The notes under the pieces: generated by a model
Seen by the model: the letters and a program-made list of their open reading frames with translations, nothing else
What the model was told of the DNA's origin: nothing
The model's database searches: none
Translations under genes and position numbers: made by a program
Part shown: one piece after another, positions 17,658-27,468 of the stretch
How positions within the stretch are numbered: position 1 is the stretch's first letter
Layout of the letters: the number at the start of each line of letters is the position of its first letter
Assembly: GCF_900187385.1 (NCBI RefSeq)
Contig: NZ_FYEY01000001.1
Location: forward strand, 620,001-684,000
Direction of reading: 5' to 3'
Origin: Streptomyces sp. 2114.4
GTDB lineage: Bacteria > Actinomycetota > Actinomycetes > Streptomycetales > Streptomycetaceae
DNA: 64,000 nt

Positions 17658-18683
17658 ATGGCCCCCACAGCAGGCCCGGACACGGTGTCCGGCTGGGCCG
17701 TCCGGCGTCCCGGCCCGATGGCCTCCGGGCCGCTGACCGCCGTGCGCCGTCCGGTCCCCGAACCGGGCCCGGGGGACCTGCTGCTCAGCATGGAGGCCTG
17801 CGGGGTGTGCCGTACGGATCTGCATCTGGCGGAGGGCGATCTGACCCCGCACCGCCCGTTGACCGTCCCGGGCCATGAGATCGTCGGCCGCGTGATCGCC
17901 GCCGGGGAGGCGGTGACGGCGTTCCGTGCCGGTGACCGGGCCGGCGGCGCCTGGCTGCGCGGCACCTGCGGTGTCTGCCGGTACTGCCGCGCGGGCCACG
18001 AAAACCTCTGTCCGGCCTCCCGGTACACCGGCTGGGACGCGGACGGCGGTTTCGCCGATACCGCTCTCGTCCCCGCGGACTTCGCCTATCCGCTCCCGGA
18101 CGGCGAGGACGCCGCACACCTGGCACCGCTGCTGTGCGCCGGGATCATCGGGTACCGCGCGCTGCGCCGCAGCGCACTGCCCTCCGGCGGCAGGCTCGGC
18201 ATCTACGGTTTCGGCGCCTCGGCGCATCTGGCCGCCCAGGTCGCCCTGGCCGAAGGTGCGACCGTCCATGTGCTGACGCGGTCCGCCCGGGCCCGTGAAC
18301 TCGCCCTCGATCTGGGCGCGTCCTCGGCCGGAGAGGCCTACGACCGCCCGCCCGAACCGCTGGATTCGGCGATCCTCTTCGCGCCGGTGGGCGATCTGGT
18401 GCCGGTGGCGCTGGCGGCACTCGACCGTGCGGGCACGCTCGCCGTGGCCGGCATCCACCTCACCGACATCCCTCCGCTCCACTATCAGCGGCATCTGTTC
18501 AACGAGCGGAATCTGCGCAGCGTGACCGCCAACACCCGGCAGGACGGCCGGGAGTTCCTGGCGACCGCGGCGAGGATCGGCATCCGGGTCACCGTCAGCC
18601 CTTACCCGCTGAGCCGTGCCCCGCAGGCTCTCACGGACCTGGCCGCCGACCGGGTACAGGGGGCCGCCGTGCTGACGCCCTGA
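17658..18683 (+). CDS. zinc-dependent alcohol dehydrogenase (MDR family)
   Basis: A 341-residue medium-chain dehydrogenase/reductase. The catalytic zinc ligands are visible as Cys in [11 protein letters not shown] and the His of VPGHEIVG. The structural zinc site is the four-cysteine loop [17 protein letters not shown]. The NAD(P) domain begins [15 protein letters not shown], with GFGASA replacing the usual GxGxxG. It resembles the Streptomyces and mycobacterial zinc-ADH subfamily with a shortened cofactor domain. The start is at the ATG directly after GGGGA. The alcohol or aldehyde substrate is unknown. It precedes the phosphatase/sugar-importer operon by 78 bases and may be co-transcribed. 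Confidence 0.9.
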   Translation: MAPTAGPDTVSGWAVRRPGPMASGPLTAVRRPVPEPGPGDLLLSMEACGVCRTDLHLAEGDLTPHRPLTVPGHEIVGRVIAAGEAVTAFRAGDRAGGAWLRGTCGVCRYCRAGHENLCPASRYTGWDADGGFADTALVPADFAYPLPDGEDAAHLAPLLCAGIIGYRALRRSALPSGGRLGIYGFGASAHLAAQVALAEGATVHVLTRSARARELALDLGASSAGEAYDRPPEPLDSAILFAPVGDLVPVALAALDRAGTLAVAGIHLTDIPPLHYQRHLFNERNLRSVTANTRQDGREFLATAARIGIRVTVSPYPLSRAPQALTDLAADRVQGAAVLTP

Positions 18684-18761
18684 ATCCCTGACGCCACGCA
18701 CCGTGCCCCCCGCTCCGACTAGCTGCGCCCTCCCTGCGTGCCGCACCATGGAGAGGAGGCC

Positions 18762-21371
18762 GTGAATGACGACATATCCGGTGAAGCGGTGGCGGGGTGG
18801 AAGCTCCGGCTCCGGAGGGCGGATACGGCGACCGTGGCTTACGACGACGGCTTCCGGCATACGGAGGCGGTACAGGAAGTGACCGCACGGGTCCTCGGGG
18901 CTACCGGGGCTGAGCTGACCGCCGTCTATGTGCCCGCCGAAGGGAGCGGCGCTCTTCAGCTGGCCGAGATGGTCGGCGGCACCGGTGCCCCCTACGGACT
19001 GCCGGCGAGCTTCCCGCTGTCCGGCAACTCACCGGTCGCGGCAGCCTTCCGCACCGGCCTCCCCCTGTGGCTGAGCCCGGCCGAGCTCGCGCACGGCGTC
19101 ACCGCTCCGCCGGGCAGCCCCGGTGCGCAGCCCTGGGACGGCGCCGCGGCACTGCCGTCCGATGTCTCCCTGGGCGTGCTGCCGCTGGGCGGGGACGCCA
19201 AACGGCTGGGGTGCCTGGTCGTCATGGACAAGGCCCCGGATGCCTTCGACGCCGACCGCCGCCATCTGCTGGAACTCCATGCCGACCAGGTGTCCGCGGG
19301 GCTGGAGGCCGTCGCGGCCCGGGTGATGGCCCGCACGGAGCGCCGGTCGCTGCTGGGGCCGGGGCTGGACACCCTCCGGGGCGGCGCCTTCACGCTGGTG
19401 CTGAGCACCGGGCGGATCGACGCGGACGGCCAGGTCCTGGAGCTGTTCGGGATCGCTCCGGAGCGGTTCGACCGGCGGGTGGAGACGCTGTTGGAGTGCA
19501 CCGCGCCGGATGACATTCCCGCGCTGATGTCGATGGTGGAGCCGGGCGGGCTGCCCTCGCCCGCCCAGCAGCTCTCGATCCGTATCCGAAGGCCCAACGG
19601 CGAGCTCCGCTGGCTGAGTCTGCGCTGCCGGGTGCTGGTCGACGCGGCCGGCGCCCCGGAGCGCATGCTGGGTGTGGTCGCCGACGCCTCCTATCTGCGC
19701 CCCAGCGCGGACGAGGTCTCCATCGTGCAGCGGCTGTCCGCCGCGCTGGCCGGCGCCACGACCATCCGCGACGTCAGCCGGGTGGTGGTCGCGACCCTGC
19801 GGACGCCGCTGGGGGCCGACCGGGTGGCGGTGGCCGAGCTGGAGGCGGACCGTTTTGTGGTGTCCGTCCTCGATCCGCCGGAGCCCGACGCCTGGCCCGC
19901 GGTGTGGCGGTCGGAGTGGAGATCCGAGTGGCCCGATGCGTCGTGCCACTCGATGCCCTCGCTGGAGAGCGTGATCCGGGGCGGCCATGTGGCCCTGTGG
20001 CCTCCGGGGGCCGCTCTCGAACCCGACCTGGCAGGCATCGGGCCCGGCGGTCTCGCCGTCCTGCCGCTGCCGGCCGGCGGCCGGATCGTCGGGGTGTGCC
20101 TGGTCGGCTGGGAGGAGGAGCACCCGTTCGGGCCGGAGGAACGGTCCCTGCTGACCGCGACCGCGGGTCTGGTGGGACAGGCCCTCGTCCGCGCCCATGC
20201 GCTGGACGCCGGGCATGAGCTGGCCACGATGCTCCAGCGCAGTCTGCTGCCCCGCAAACTGCCGTCGCTGCCCGGCGGGGTGGCCGTCGCCCGCTATCTG
20301 CCCGCCACGATGGGCCTCGAAGTGGGCGGCGACTGGTACGACGTCATCCCACTGTCCGACGGCCGGATCGCGCTCGTCATCGGTGATGTGGAGGGCCACA
20401 GCGCCGGCGCCGCCACGATCATGGGCCAGATGCGCACCGCTATACGGGCCTACGCGGTCGAGGGGCACCCGCCCGATGTGGTGGTCTCCCACGCCAACCG
20501 GCTGCTCCTCGGCATGGAGACCGACCTCTTCGCGACCTGCTGTTACGTGGACCTGGACATGGAGGAGGGGATCGCCTGGTTCGTCCGGGCCGGGCATCTG
20601 CCGCCGTTGCTGCGGTACCCCGACGGCAGCACCGAGGAGTTGTCGGTCGAGGGCGGTCCCCCGCTGGGGGTGGCCGCCGAGGGGGAGTTCCCGCTGACCG
20701 AGGTGGGCCTGGCCCCCGGCACCGTGCTCGTCCTGCTCACCGACGGCCTGGCCGAATCGGCCACGCTCCACCTGGACGACGGCATCCGCCGGGTGCGCGA
20801 GCTGCTTGCCACGGCCGACCCGGCCGATGCCGGGGAACTCGCCGACCGGCTGCTCGGCGAGGCGAAGCGGCGCGACGACGATGTGGCGGTGCTGGTGCTG
20901 CGCTACGACGGGATGCGCGTCCGCCCGACCCGGGTGCACTGGACGGTGTGGCGGCTCCCCGACGCGGTCATGCACGCTCGCCGCTTCGCCGCCCGCACCC
21001 TGCGCTCCTGGGAGGTGAGCGAGGAGCTGGACGTGGCCCTGCTGGTGGTGTCGGAGCTGGTCACCAACGCCATTGCCCATACGCAGGGGGAGGTGCGGCT
21101 GGATCTGACCCTGGCCGGGGACCGGCTGCGGGTCGCGGTGAACGATGCGTCGCCCCGCGCGCCCGTCAAGCCGGCGAGCGTGGACTGGGAGTCGACCGGC
21201 GGCCGCGGGCTGCTGCTGGTCGAGGCGATGTCGGCGTCCTGGGGCTCGGTGCCGCTGAGCGGCGGCAAGCAGGTGTGGAGCGAGATCACCCTGCAGCCGG
21301 GCGAACAGCTCGACACCGAGGGGGCGCCGGCCGGCGCGGACGGCCGGCGGGAGGGGAAGGAGGTTCCCTGA
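18762..21371 (+). CDS. GAF-PAS-GAF-SpoIIE phosphatase with HATPase domain
   Basis: An 869-residue protein. The GTG start has a perfect GAGAGGAGG site. Domains: N-terminal GAF-like (about 20-190), PAS (about 210-315), second GAF (about 325-480), SpoIIE PP2C phosphatase (about 495-720) with VIGDVEGHSAG, and HATPase_c (about 730-850) with LVTNAIAHTQG and GGRGLLLVEAM. Such proteins control anti-anti-sigma phosphorylation. The stop lies one base before the start of a sugar-binding lipoprotein gene, and the ribosome site of that gene lies inside this one. Here a stress-type phosphatase is tightly operonic with a sugar importer, suggesting a carbon-responsive signal. Confidence 0.92.
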   Translation: MNDDISGEAVAGWKLRLRRADTATVAYDDGFRHTEAVQEVTARVLGATGAELTAVYVPAEGSGALQLAEMVGGTGAPYGLPASFPLSGNSPVAAAFRTGLPLWLSPAELAHGVTAPPGSPGAQPWDGAAALPSDVSLGVLPLGGDAKRLGCLVVMDKAPDAFDADRRHLLELHADQVSAGLEAVAARVMARTERRSLLGPGLDTLRGGAFTLVLSTGRIDADGQVLELFGIAPERFDRRVETLLECTAPDDIPALMSMVEPGGLPSPAQQLSIRIRRPNGELRWLSLRCRVLVDAAGAPERMLGVVADASYLRPSADEVSIVQRLSAALAGATTIRDVSRVVVATLRTPLGADRVAVAELEADRFVVSVLDPPEPDAWPAVWRSEWRSEWPDASCHSMPSLESVIRGGHVALWPPGAALEPDLAGIGPGGLAVLPLPAGGRIVGVCLVGWEEEHPFGPEERSLLTATAGLVGQALVRAHALDAGHELATMLQRSLLPRKLPSLPGGVAVARYLPATMGLEVGGDWYDVIPLSDGRIALVIGDVEGHSAGAATIMGQMRTAIRAYAVEGHPPDVVVSHANRLLLGMETDLFATCCYVDLDMEEGIAWFVRAGHLPPLLRYPDGSTEELSVEGGPPLGVAAEGEFPLTEVGLAPGTVLVLLTDGLAESATLHLDDGIRRVRELLATADPADAGELADRLLGEAKRRDDDVAVLVLRYDGMRVRPTRVHWTVWRLPDAVMHARRFAARTLRSWEVSEELDVALLVVSELVTNAIAHTQGEVRLDLTLAGDRLRVAVNDASPRAPVKPASVDWESTGGRGLLLVEAMSASWGSVPLSGGKQVWSEITLQPGEQLDTEGAPAGADGRREGKEVP

Positions 21372-21372
21372 A

Positions 21373-22473
21373 GTGCGTGCTCGTCTGCGGGGAGTTGCCG
21401 CCGTCCTGGCCGGGCTGTGCCTGCTGGCCGGTCCTGCCGCCTGCGGCAAGGCCGGCGGCGTGCACGAGCCCGGCGGGCCCGCCTCCGGCGGCGCCCTGAA
21501 GATCGGTGTGCTGCTGCCGGACAACACCTCGCGCCTCTACCACTTCGACAAGCCGCTGATCGAGAAGAAGATCCATCAGCTCTGCCCCGAATGCACGGTG
21601 GAGGTCGTCAGCGCGGAGCACGATGTGGCCACCCAGCAGCAGCAGATGGACGCGATGATCACCAAGCGCGTCCGGGTGCTGATCCTGGACGCCGTCGACT
21701 CCAAGTCGCTGCGCTCGCCGGTCGAGAGCGCGCGGGCGGCGGGGATCCCGGTGGTCGCCTACGACCGCCTCGTGGAGGGGCCGGTCTCGGCGTATGTCTC
21801 CTTCAACGGCAAGAGGGTCGGGGAACTGCAGGGCGAGGCGCTTCTGCAGGCACTCGGCGACAAGGCGCGCGGCGCCCAGATCGTCATGATGAACGGCGAT
21901 TCGACGGACCCCAACTCCGCCTGGTTCCAGCAGGGCGCGCTCGACGTGCTCCGGGGCAAGGTGAAGATCGGGAAGAGCTACGAGACCGCCGGGTGGCGGC
22001 CGGAGAACGCCAACAGCAATATGTCCGCCGCCATCTCGGCCCTCGGCGCCGGGCACATCGACGGTGTCTACTCCGCCAATGACGGGCTGGCGGCCGGCAT
22101 CATCTCCGCCCTGAAGGCCGCGAAGATCTCTCCGTTGCCGCCCGTCACCGGCCAGGACGCCGAACTCGCCGCCATCCAGCGCATCGTCACCGGCGATCAG
22201 TACATGACCGTCTACAAACCCTTCACGCCCGAGGCCGGCACCGCCGCCGCCATGGCCGTCGCCCTGGGCCGCGGCAAGAAGCTCGACGACATCACGACGC
22301 ACACGGTCAACAGCCCCACCACCCGGGGCATTCCGGCGGTGCTGCTCACTCCGGTCTCCGTGACCGTGCACCGCATCAAGGACACCGTGGTCAAGGACCA
22401 CATGTACACGATCGAGCAGATCTGCACCCCCAAGTTCGCATCCGCCTGCCAGAAGGCGGGACTGACCAGGTAA
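21373..22473 (+). CDS. sugar ABC transporter substrate-binding lipoprotein (XylF/ChvE-like)
   Basis: A 366-residue periplasmic-binding-protein type 1 lipoprotein. GTG start with AAGGAGG ahead. The signal peptide ends in the lipobox LAGPAAC (Cys24). The mature part begins KIGVLLPDNTSRLYHFDKP and contains QQQQMDAMITKRVRVLILDAVD and GVYSANDGLAAGIISAL, typical of D-xylose/aldose binders. It delivers sugar to the ATPase and permease encoded next. The ligand class (xylose or a related aldose) is inferred from family resemblance only. Confidence 0.92.
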   Translation: MRARLRGVAAVLAGLCLLAGPAACGKAGGVHEPGGPASGGALKIGVLLPDNTSRLYHFDKPLIEKKIHQLCPECTVEVVSAEHDVATQQQQMDAMITKRVRVLILDAVDSKSLRSPVESARAAGIPVVAYDRLVEGPVSAYVSFNGKRVGELQGEALLQALGDKARGAQIVMMNGDSTDPNSAWFQQGALDVLRGKVKIGKSYETAGWRPENANSNMSAAISALGAGHIDGVYSANDGLAAGIISALKAAKISPLPPVTGQDAELAAIQRIVTGDQYMTVYKPFTPEAGTAAAMAVALGRGKKLDDITTHTVNSPTTRGIPAVLLTPVSVTVHRIKDTVVKDHMYTIEQICTPKFASACQKAGLTR

Positions 22474-22486
22474 GGCAGGTGTCCCC

Positions 22487-23296
22487 ATGGAGCCCGGCCC
22501 GGCCCTCCGGCGACCGACACCGGCGCCGCCCCTGCTGGCGCTGCGCGGTATCTCCAAGCGGTACGGCGCCGTGCAGGCCCTGGCGGATGTCGAACTGGAG
22601 GTCCGCGCCGGCCAGGTCGTGGCGCTCGTAGGCGACAACGGCGCCGGCAAGTCCACGCTGATCAGGGTGGTCGCCGGGGTCGACGCCGCCGATGCGGGCG
22701 TGATCGAGTGGGACGGCCGTCCCGTCCAGATCACCCGGCCCCACGAGGCCCAGGACCTGGGCATCGCCACCGTCTACCAGGACCTCGCGCTGTGCGACAA
22801 CCTCGATGTGGTCGGCAATCTCTTCCTGGGCCGCGAGATCCACCGGGCCGGGGTACTGGACGAGGTGGAGATGGAGCGCCTCACCCTGGACCTGCTCGAC
22901 ATGCTGGCCATCCGGATGCCCGACGTCCGCCTCCCGGTCGCCTCGCTCTCCGGCGGCCAGCGCCAGACCGTCGCGATCTCCCGCTCACTGCTCGGCGAGC
23001 CCCGGCTCGTGCTCCTCGACGAACCCACCGCGGCCCTGGGCATCGAACAGACCGCCCAGGTCCTCGACCTCGTCGACCAGCTCCGCGAACGCGGGCTCGG
23101 GGTGCTCCTCATCAGCCACAACATGGGGGACATCAAGGCGGTCGCGGACTGGGTCGCCGTCCTGCGGCTCGGCCGCAACAACGGCTTCTTCGACGTGACG
23201 ACCACGTCCCACGAACAGATCATCTCCTCGATCACCGGGGCCACGGACAACGCCGTGACCCGCCGCAGGACACCGGGGTGGGAGGTGCAGCCATGA
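22487..23296 (+). CDS. sugar ABC transporter ATP-binding protein (XylG/FrcA-like)
   Basis: A 269-residue single nucleotide-binding domain, unlike the two-domain XylG/RbsA proteins. Walker A GDNGAGKST (about residues 47-55), Q-loop VYQDLAL, signature LSGGQRQ and Walker B LVLLDEPTAA are all intact, followed by the switch His in LISHN. It starts 13 bases after the binding-protein stop, and its stop overlaps the permease start (ATGA). As a half-size ATPase it should work as a homodimer on the permease dimer. Confidence 0.93.
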   Translation: MEPGPALRRPTPAPPLLALRGISKRYGAVQALADVELEVRAGQVVALVGDNGAGKSTLIRVVAGVDAADAGVIEWDGRPVQITRPHEAQDLGIATVYQDLALCDNLDVVGNLFLGREIHRAGVLDEVEMERLTLDLLDMLAIRMPDVRLPVASLSGGQRQTVAISRSLLGEPRLVLLDEPTAALGIEQTAQVLDLVDQLRERGLGVLLISHNMGDIKAVADWVAVLRLGRNNGFFDVTTTSHEQIISSITGATDNAVTRRRTPGWEVQP

Positions 23297-24579
23297 GCAG
23301 GACCTGGGCTCTGCGCAAGCAGCGGCCGTCCGGCGGGCAGGACACCACCGGCGGGGCGGTGCCCCCTGCCGACCGGCGCCGCCTCGCGCCCGAATTCGGG
23401 GCGCAGAACCCCCTCGACATGCTCCGGCGGAGGTTCCACAGCGGCGAGCTCGGCTCGGTGCCGGTGGCCCTCGGCCTGATCGTGGTGTGGATCATCTTCG
23501 AGAGCCTGAACGAGAACTTCCTGTCGCCGCGCAACCTGTCCAATCTGACCGTGGACATCGTCGGCACCGGCATGATCGCGGTCGGTGTGGTCTTCGTGCT
23601 GCTGCTCGGCGAGATCGACCTCTCGGTGGGGTCGGTGAGCGGCCTCGCGGCGGCCGCCTTCGCGGTGCTGACCGTGAACCGTGGCGTACCGGAGGGGCTT
23701 GCGTTGCTGGTCGCGGTGCTCGGGGGCACGGTGATCGGGGCCGTTCAGGGGTTCTTCTTCGCCAAGGTCGGGGTGCCGGCGTTCGTGGTCACCCTTGCGG
23801 GCCTGCTGGGCTGGAACGGCCTGATGCTCTACATCCTGGGCTCCAACGGCACGATCAACATCGACGACAAGGGCCTGCTCGCGATGCTGACCAGCTATTA
23901 CTTCAACAATGTGGCCGCGGCATACGGCCTGGCGGTGCTCGGCACCGCCGGCTACTTCCTGGTGTCGTACCGTGACGTGCGGCGGCGCAGGGCCGCCGGG
24001 GTGCCCGCCCGGCCGCTGAGCGAGATCCTGCTGCGCACCGGAGTGCTGGCGGTGATCGCCCTGGCCGCGGCCGTGGTCCTCAACCAGTTCCTGGGGCTTC
24101 CGCTGGCACTGCTGATCTTCCTCGTCGTGCTCGTCGGCCTCGACGGCGTGCTGCGCCGCACGCGCTACGGACGCATGATCTTCGCCCTCGGCGGCAGCGT
24201 CGAGGCCGCCCGCCGCACCGGCCTCAATGTGGACCTGGTCCGTATCTCGGTCTTCATGGTGTCCGGCACGATGGCCGCGATCGGCGGTCTGTTCCTGGCG
24301 TCGCGCGTCACCTCGGCCAGTCAGACGTCGGGGGCGGGCCTGCTGCTGATGGACGCCATCGCCGCCGCGGTCATCGGCGGCACCAGCCTGTTCGGCGGAC
24401 GGGGCCGGACCTGGTCCGCCCTGCTCGGTGTCCTGGTCATCCAGTCGATCGCCTCCGGGGTGGCCCTCATGGGCATCCGGACCGCCGTGCAGTTCATGAT
24501 CACGGGCGGGGTGCTGCTGATCGCCGTGGTCATCGACTCGCTGTCGCGGCGGGCACAGAAGGCGCACGGGCGGGTCTGA
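23293..24579 (+). CDS. sugar ABC transporter permease (XylH-like)
   Basis: A 428-residue membrane protein of the RbsC/XylH family. A hydrophilic N-terminal extension of about 50 residues precedes roughly ten helices. The family motif LLGEIDLSVGSVSGLAAA lies near residue 110 and the C-terminal GGTSLFGGRGRTWSALLG is typical. It overlaps the ATPase gene by four bases and has GGAGGTG as ribosome site. It is the last gene of the phosphatase-importer operon. Confidence 0.93.
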   Translation: MSRTWALRKQRPSGGQDTTGGAVPPADRRRLAPEFGAQNPLDMLRRRFHSGELGSVPVALGLIVVWIIFESLNENFLSPRNLSNLTVDIVGTGMIAVGVVFVLLLGEIDLSVGSVSGLAAAAFAVLTVNRGVPEGLALLVAVLGGTVIGAVQGFFFAKVGVPAFVVTLAGLLGWNGLMLYILGSNGTINIDDKGLLAMLTSYYFNNVAAAYGLAVLGTAGYFLVSYRDVRRRRAAGVPARPLSEILLRTGVLAVIALAAAVVLNQFLGLPLALLIFLVVLVGLDGVLRRTRYGRMIFALGGSVEAARRTGLNVDLVRISVFMVSGTMAAIGGLFLASRVTSASQTSGAGLLLMDAIAAAVIGGTSLFGGRGRTWSALLGVLVIQSIASGVALMGIRTAVQFMITGGVLLIAVVIDSLSRRAQKAHGRV

Positions 24580-24666
24580 CGCGCCCGTGGACCGGGCCGT
24601 GGGCCCAAGAACGCCACCGGGCGAGCGGGCGTTTGCGCCGCGGCAGGCCAAGGAACACCTCAGCCG

Positions 24667-25884
24667 ATGCATCCGATCCTGCACGCACTGTCCATCGCCG
24701 GATCCATGACCTGGGAGATCACCTGGGCGCTGATCCTGGGCTTTGCGCTGTCCGCGGTCGTCCAGGCCGTGGTGCGCACCTCCACCGTGGTCGGTCTGCT
24801 CGGCGACGACCGTCCCCGGACCCTGACGCTGGCCGCCGCGCTGGGTGCGGCGTCCTCCTCCTGCTCGTACGCCGCGGTCGCGCTGGCCCGGTCGCTGTTC
24901 CGCAAAGGCGCGCACTTCACGGCCGCGATGGCGTTCGAGATCGCCTCCACGAACCTGGTGGTCGAACTCGGCGTCATCCTGGCCCTGTTGATGGGCTGGC
25001 AGTTCACTCTCGCCGAGTTCACCGGCGGACCGGTCATGATCGTCGTGCTGGCCGTGCTGTTCCGCCTCTTCCTGCGCGACACGCTGCTGCGGCGCGCCCG
25101 TGCGCAGGCCGAACGGGGGCTGGCCGGCTCCATGGAGGGACATGCCGCGATGGACATGTCCGTCCACCGCGAGGGGTCCTTCGCACGGCGGCTGTTCTCC
25201 GCCGAGGGCTGGACCGCGACCTCGCACGTCTTCGTCATGGAGTGGGCCGCGATCATCAAGGATCTGGTGCTCGGCCTGCTGATCGCCGGGGCCATCGCCG
25301 CCTGGGTCCCCGACAGCTTCTGGCGCGCGTTCTTCTTCGACGGACACCCGCTGGCCGCGAAGGTGTGGGGGCCGCTGATCGGACCGCTGGTGGCGATCGC
25401 CTCGTTCGTCTGCTCCATCGGCAATGTGCCGCTGGCGGTGGTCCTGTGGAAGGGCGGGATCAGTTTCGGCGGGGTGGTCGCCTTTCTCTTCGCCGACCTG
25501 CTGATCCTGCCGATCCTGCACATCTACCGGAAGTACTACGGGGCCAGGATGGCCCTGTTCCTGCTGACCACGTTCTATGCGTCCGTCGTGGTCGCGGGCT
25601 ATGCGGTGGAAGCCGTCTTCGGCGGACTGGGGCTGATCCCCCGCCAGGCCGACGCGACGATCCCGATGTCCGGGGTCTCCTGGAACTACACCACCTGGCT
25701 CAACCTGGCCTTTCTCCTCCTCGCCGCCGCGCTGGTCCACCGCTTCCTGCGCACCGGGGGCCGGGCCATGCTGCGCGTGATGGGCGGCGCGCCGCCGGAC
25801 GGTCCCGGGGCTCATCCCGCGCACGCCGGCACCGGACACGGCAGCACGGGGCAGGACGGCACCGGGCTTGGCGGCACCGGATAG
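24667..25884 (+). CDS. YraQ/ArsP-type permease (DUF318/UPF0718 family)
   Basis: A 405-residue membrane protein with eight or more helices and the family features AAALGAASSSCSYAAVALARSLF (paired serines and a membrane cysteine) and SFVCSIGNVPLAVVLWKGG in the second half. The family includes organoarsenical effluxers (ArsP) and uncharacterised permeases; no ars genes are near, so the substrate is open. The C-terminal 20 residues are a Gly/Thr/His-rich repeat encoded by repeats of GGCACCGG that run past the stop. AAGGAA 12 bases ahead of the ATG is the likely ribosome site. Confidence 0.85.
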   Translation: MHPILHALSIAGSMTWEITWALILGFALSAVVQAVVRTSTVVGLLGDDRPRTLTLAAALGAASSSCSYAAVALARSLFRKGAHFTAAMAFEIASTNLVVELGVILALLMGWQFTLAEFTGGPVMIVVLAVLFRLFLRDTLLRRARAQAERGLAGSMEGHAAMDMSVHREGSFARRLFSAEGWTATSHVFVMEWAAIIKDLVLGLLIAGAIAAWVPDSFWRAFFFDGHPLAAKVWGPLIGPLVAIASFVCSIGNVPLAVVLWKGGISFGGVVAFLFADLLILPILHIYRKYYGARMALFLLTTFYASVVVAGYAVEAVFGGLGLIPRQADATIPMSGVSWNYTTWLNLAFLLLAAALVHRFLRTGGRAMLRVMGGAPPDGPGAHPAHAGTGHGSTGQDGTGLGGTG

Positions 25885-25903
25885 GAGGGCACCGGACACG
25901 GCC
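25828..25903. repeat. GGCACCGG-type short repeats across the permease stop
   Basis: The 15-mer GGCACCGGACACGGC occurs at 25828 inside the gene and again at 25888 after the stop, exactly 60 bases apart, with further GGCACCGG copies between. The pattern suggests duplication of the gene end and explains the Gly/Thr-rich tail of the protein. Confidence 0.6.
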
Positions 25904-26038
25904 CGCGCTGACCGGCGGCGGGTGGGGGCGAGCGCGTGCCGGGCGGGGGCCGAATGGCCCGTGCCGGAGCGGGCGAGGTCGAGCACCCTGGAGGTGTGGG
26001 CGCGAATGCGCCGAGCGCGCCAGGAACGGAGCGAGACC

Positions 26039-26917
26039 ATGAACGACGTCATCACCGCCGGTGTGGACGGTACGCCCGAGTCCCTGTCCGCGATCCTGTG
26101 GGCGGCACACGAAGCACGGCTGCGCCACGCGCGCCTGCGGCTGCTGCATGCCTGGGTGCTGCTCGCGCCGGAGCCGGTGGACCGTCCCCTGGAGGAGCTG
26201 GAGGAGGGGGACCAGAACTACTGGCCCCACCGGATGATGGAGGAAGCCGTCGCCGCGGTGCGCACCCGCTTCCCTGACCTTCCGGTGGACCCGGTCCTGG
26301 TGCCCGCGGACCCTCTGGACGCCCTGCAAAAGGCCGCGGGAGAGTCGGATCTGCTGGTCCTCGGCTCACGGGACCTGGGCCCGGTGTCCCGCTTCGCCCT
26401 CGGTGAGCTCGGACTGAAGCTGGTGGCGCACACCGAGTGCCCCACGGTGCTGGTACGCGCCCGGCCGGGCATCGCGGCGACCGGGCAGGACGGAGAGGTG
26501 GTGGTGGGGCTGGGCCTGCACGGGCCGTGCGAGGCGCTGCTCGCCTTCGCCTTCGACGCCGCCGCCCGCCGGGGTGCCGCGCTGCGCGCCGTGCACGGCA
26601 GGCACCTGCCCTCGTACGTCTACAACCGGGGCGGCGGCGTGGAACCGGTCCTCGCCGAGCAGGCGGCACGCGACGCGCGGCAGGAGCTGGCCGCGGCGCT
26701 GCATCCGTGGCGGGAGAAGTACCCGGACCTGCGGGTGAACGAGCGGGTGGTGATGGAGAGTCCGGCGCCGGCCCTGTTGCACAGCGCCGCGGACACCCGG
26801 CTGCTGATCGTCGGCCGGCGGCACCGGCGCCGGCTGCCGGCACCGCGGATCGGCCATGTCGTCCAGGCGGCCGTCCACCACGCTCCGTGTCCGGTGGCCG
26901 TGGTGCCGCACGAGTGA
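26039..26917 (+). CDS. two-domain universal stress protein
   Basis: 292 residues with tandem UspA domains (about 1-145 and 150-292). The first has the ATP-loop pattern LGSRDLGPVSRFALGELG and ends CPTVLVRA; the second is less canonical (VGRRHRRRLPAPRIG) and ends CPVAVVPH. Tandem Usp proteins of actinobacteria bind ATP and are induced under hypoxia or dormancy. The start has ACGGAG ahead; longer in-frame starts run into the repeat region. It heads a stress cluster with DUF1876, pncB, PPK2 and a second Usp. Confidence 0.9.
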   Translation: MNDVITAGVDGTPESLSAILWAAHEARLRHARLRLLHAWVLLAPEPVDRPLEELEEGDQNYWPHRMMEEAVAAVRTRFPDLPVDPVLVPADPLDALQKAAGESDLLVLGSRDLGPVSRFALGELGLKLVAHTECPTVLVRARPGIAATGQDGEVVVGLGLHGPCEALLAFAFDAAARRGAALRAVHGRHLPSYVYNRGGGVEPVLAEQAARDARQELAAALHPWREKYPDLRVNERVVMESPAPALLHSAADTRLLIVGRRHRRRLPAPRIGHVVQAAVHHAPCPVAVVPHE

Positions 26918-27106
26918 CCCGCGGCGGGCGTCCACGGTCTGAGACGGCCGGTGGCCCGCGCCATGACGCCCTGCGGCAGAAGGCGGATGATGACGGTGAG
27001 AGGTCATACCGGCGGGACCGGCTGCCGAGGGCGTGGACGGCTCGGCCCGCGGCCGGAGGCGGCAGTCCCCGGTAGCCGCAGCCCCGGTGGAAGGCAGAGG
27101 TGAGCC

Positions 27107-27406
27107 ATGGCAACGACAGTCGAGTGGCCCGTCCGTCTCTACCTCTTCGAGGAGGACGGGACGACCAAGGCACGCGTGGTGCTCCGGACCGGAACCACCA
27201 CCCTCACCGGGCACGGCACGGCCCGCTGCAGCCCCGAGGACCGGGACGTACCGGAGATCGGGGACGAGATCGCGGCCGGGCGCGCGATGAGGGACCTCGC
27301 GGGGCAACTGCAGCGCGTGGCGGATCTTGATCTTGAAGGGGTCGGTGCCGCGCCGCCCCGGCACGAGCACCGCGCCGCGTACGGCTGGGCCGACGCGATG
27401 GCGTGA
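27107..27406 (+). CDS. DUF1876 domain protein (Rv1738/Rv2632c-like)
   Basis: A 99-residue protein covering the whole DUF1876 fold: N-terminal beta hairpin (VEWPVRLYLFEEDGTTKARV), Gly/Thr turn, then the conserved helix pattern VPEIGDEIAAGRAMRDLA. Structures of the mycobacterial homolog Rv1738 resemble ribosome hibernation factors and the gene belongs to the DosR hypoxia regulon. Here it lies between a universal stress protein and pncB, all on one strand, matching a dormancy role. GGCAGAGGTGAGCC provides the ribosome site. Confidence 0.88.
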   Translation: MATTVEWPVRLYLFEEDGTTKARVVLRTGTTTLTGHGTARCSPEDRDVPEIGDEIAAGRAMRDLAGQLQRVADLDLEGVGAAPPRHEHRAAYGWADAMA

Positions 27407-27468
27407 GTCCGGTGCGGGCGCCGTCCCCGGCCGGCCGGTGCCGCGGCGCTCTGGGGAAGGAGCCGGCC

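Noticed and set aside
22774..26055. A 1093-codon open frame on the minus strand across the ABC transporter and YraQ-type genes
   Set aside because: It is the antisense shadow of well-supported plus-strand genes in very G/C-rich DNA; the product is a His/Gln/Asp/Arg-rich low-complexity string with no domain.
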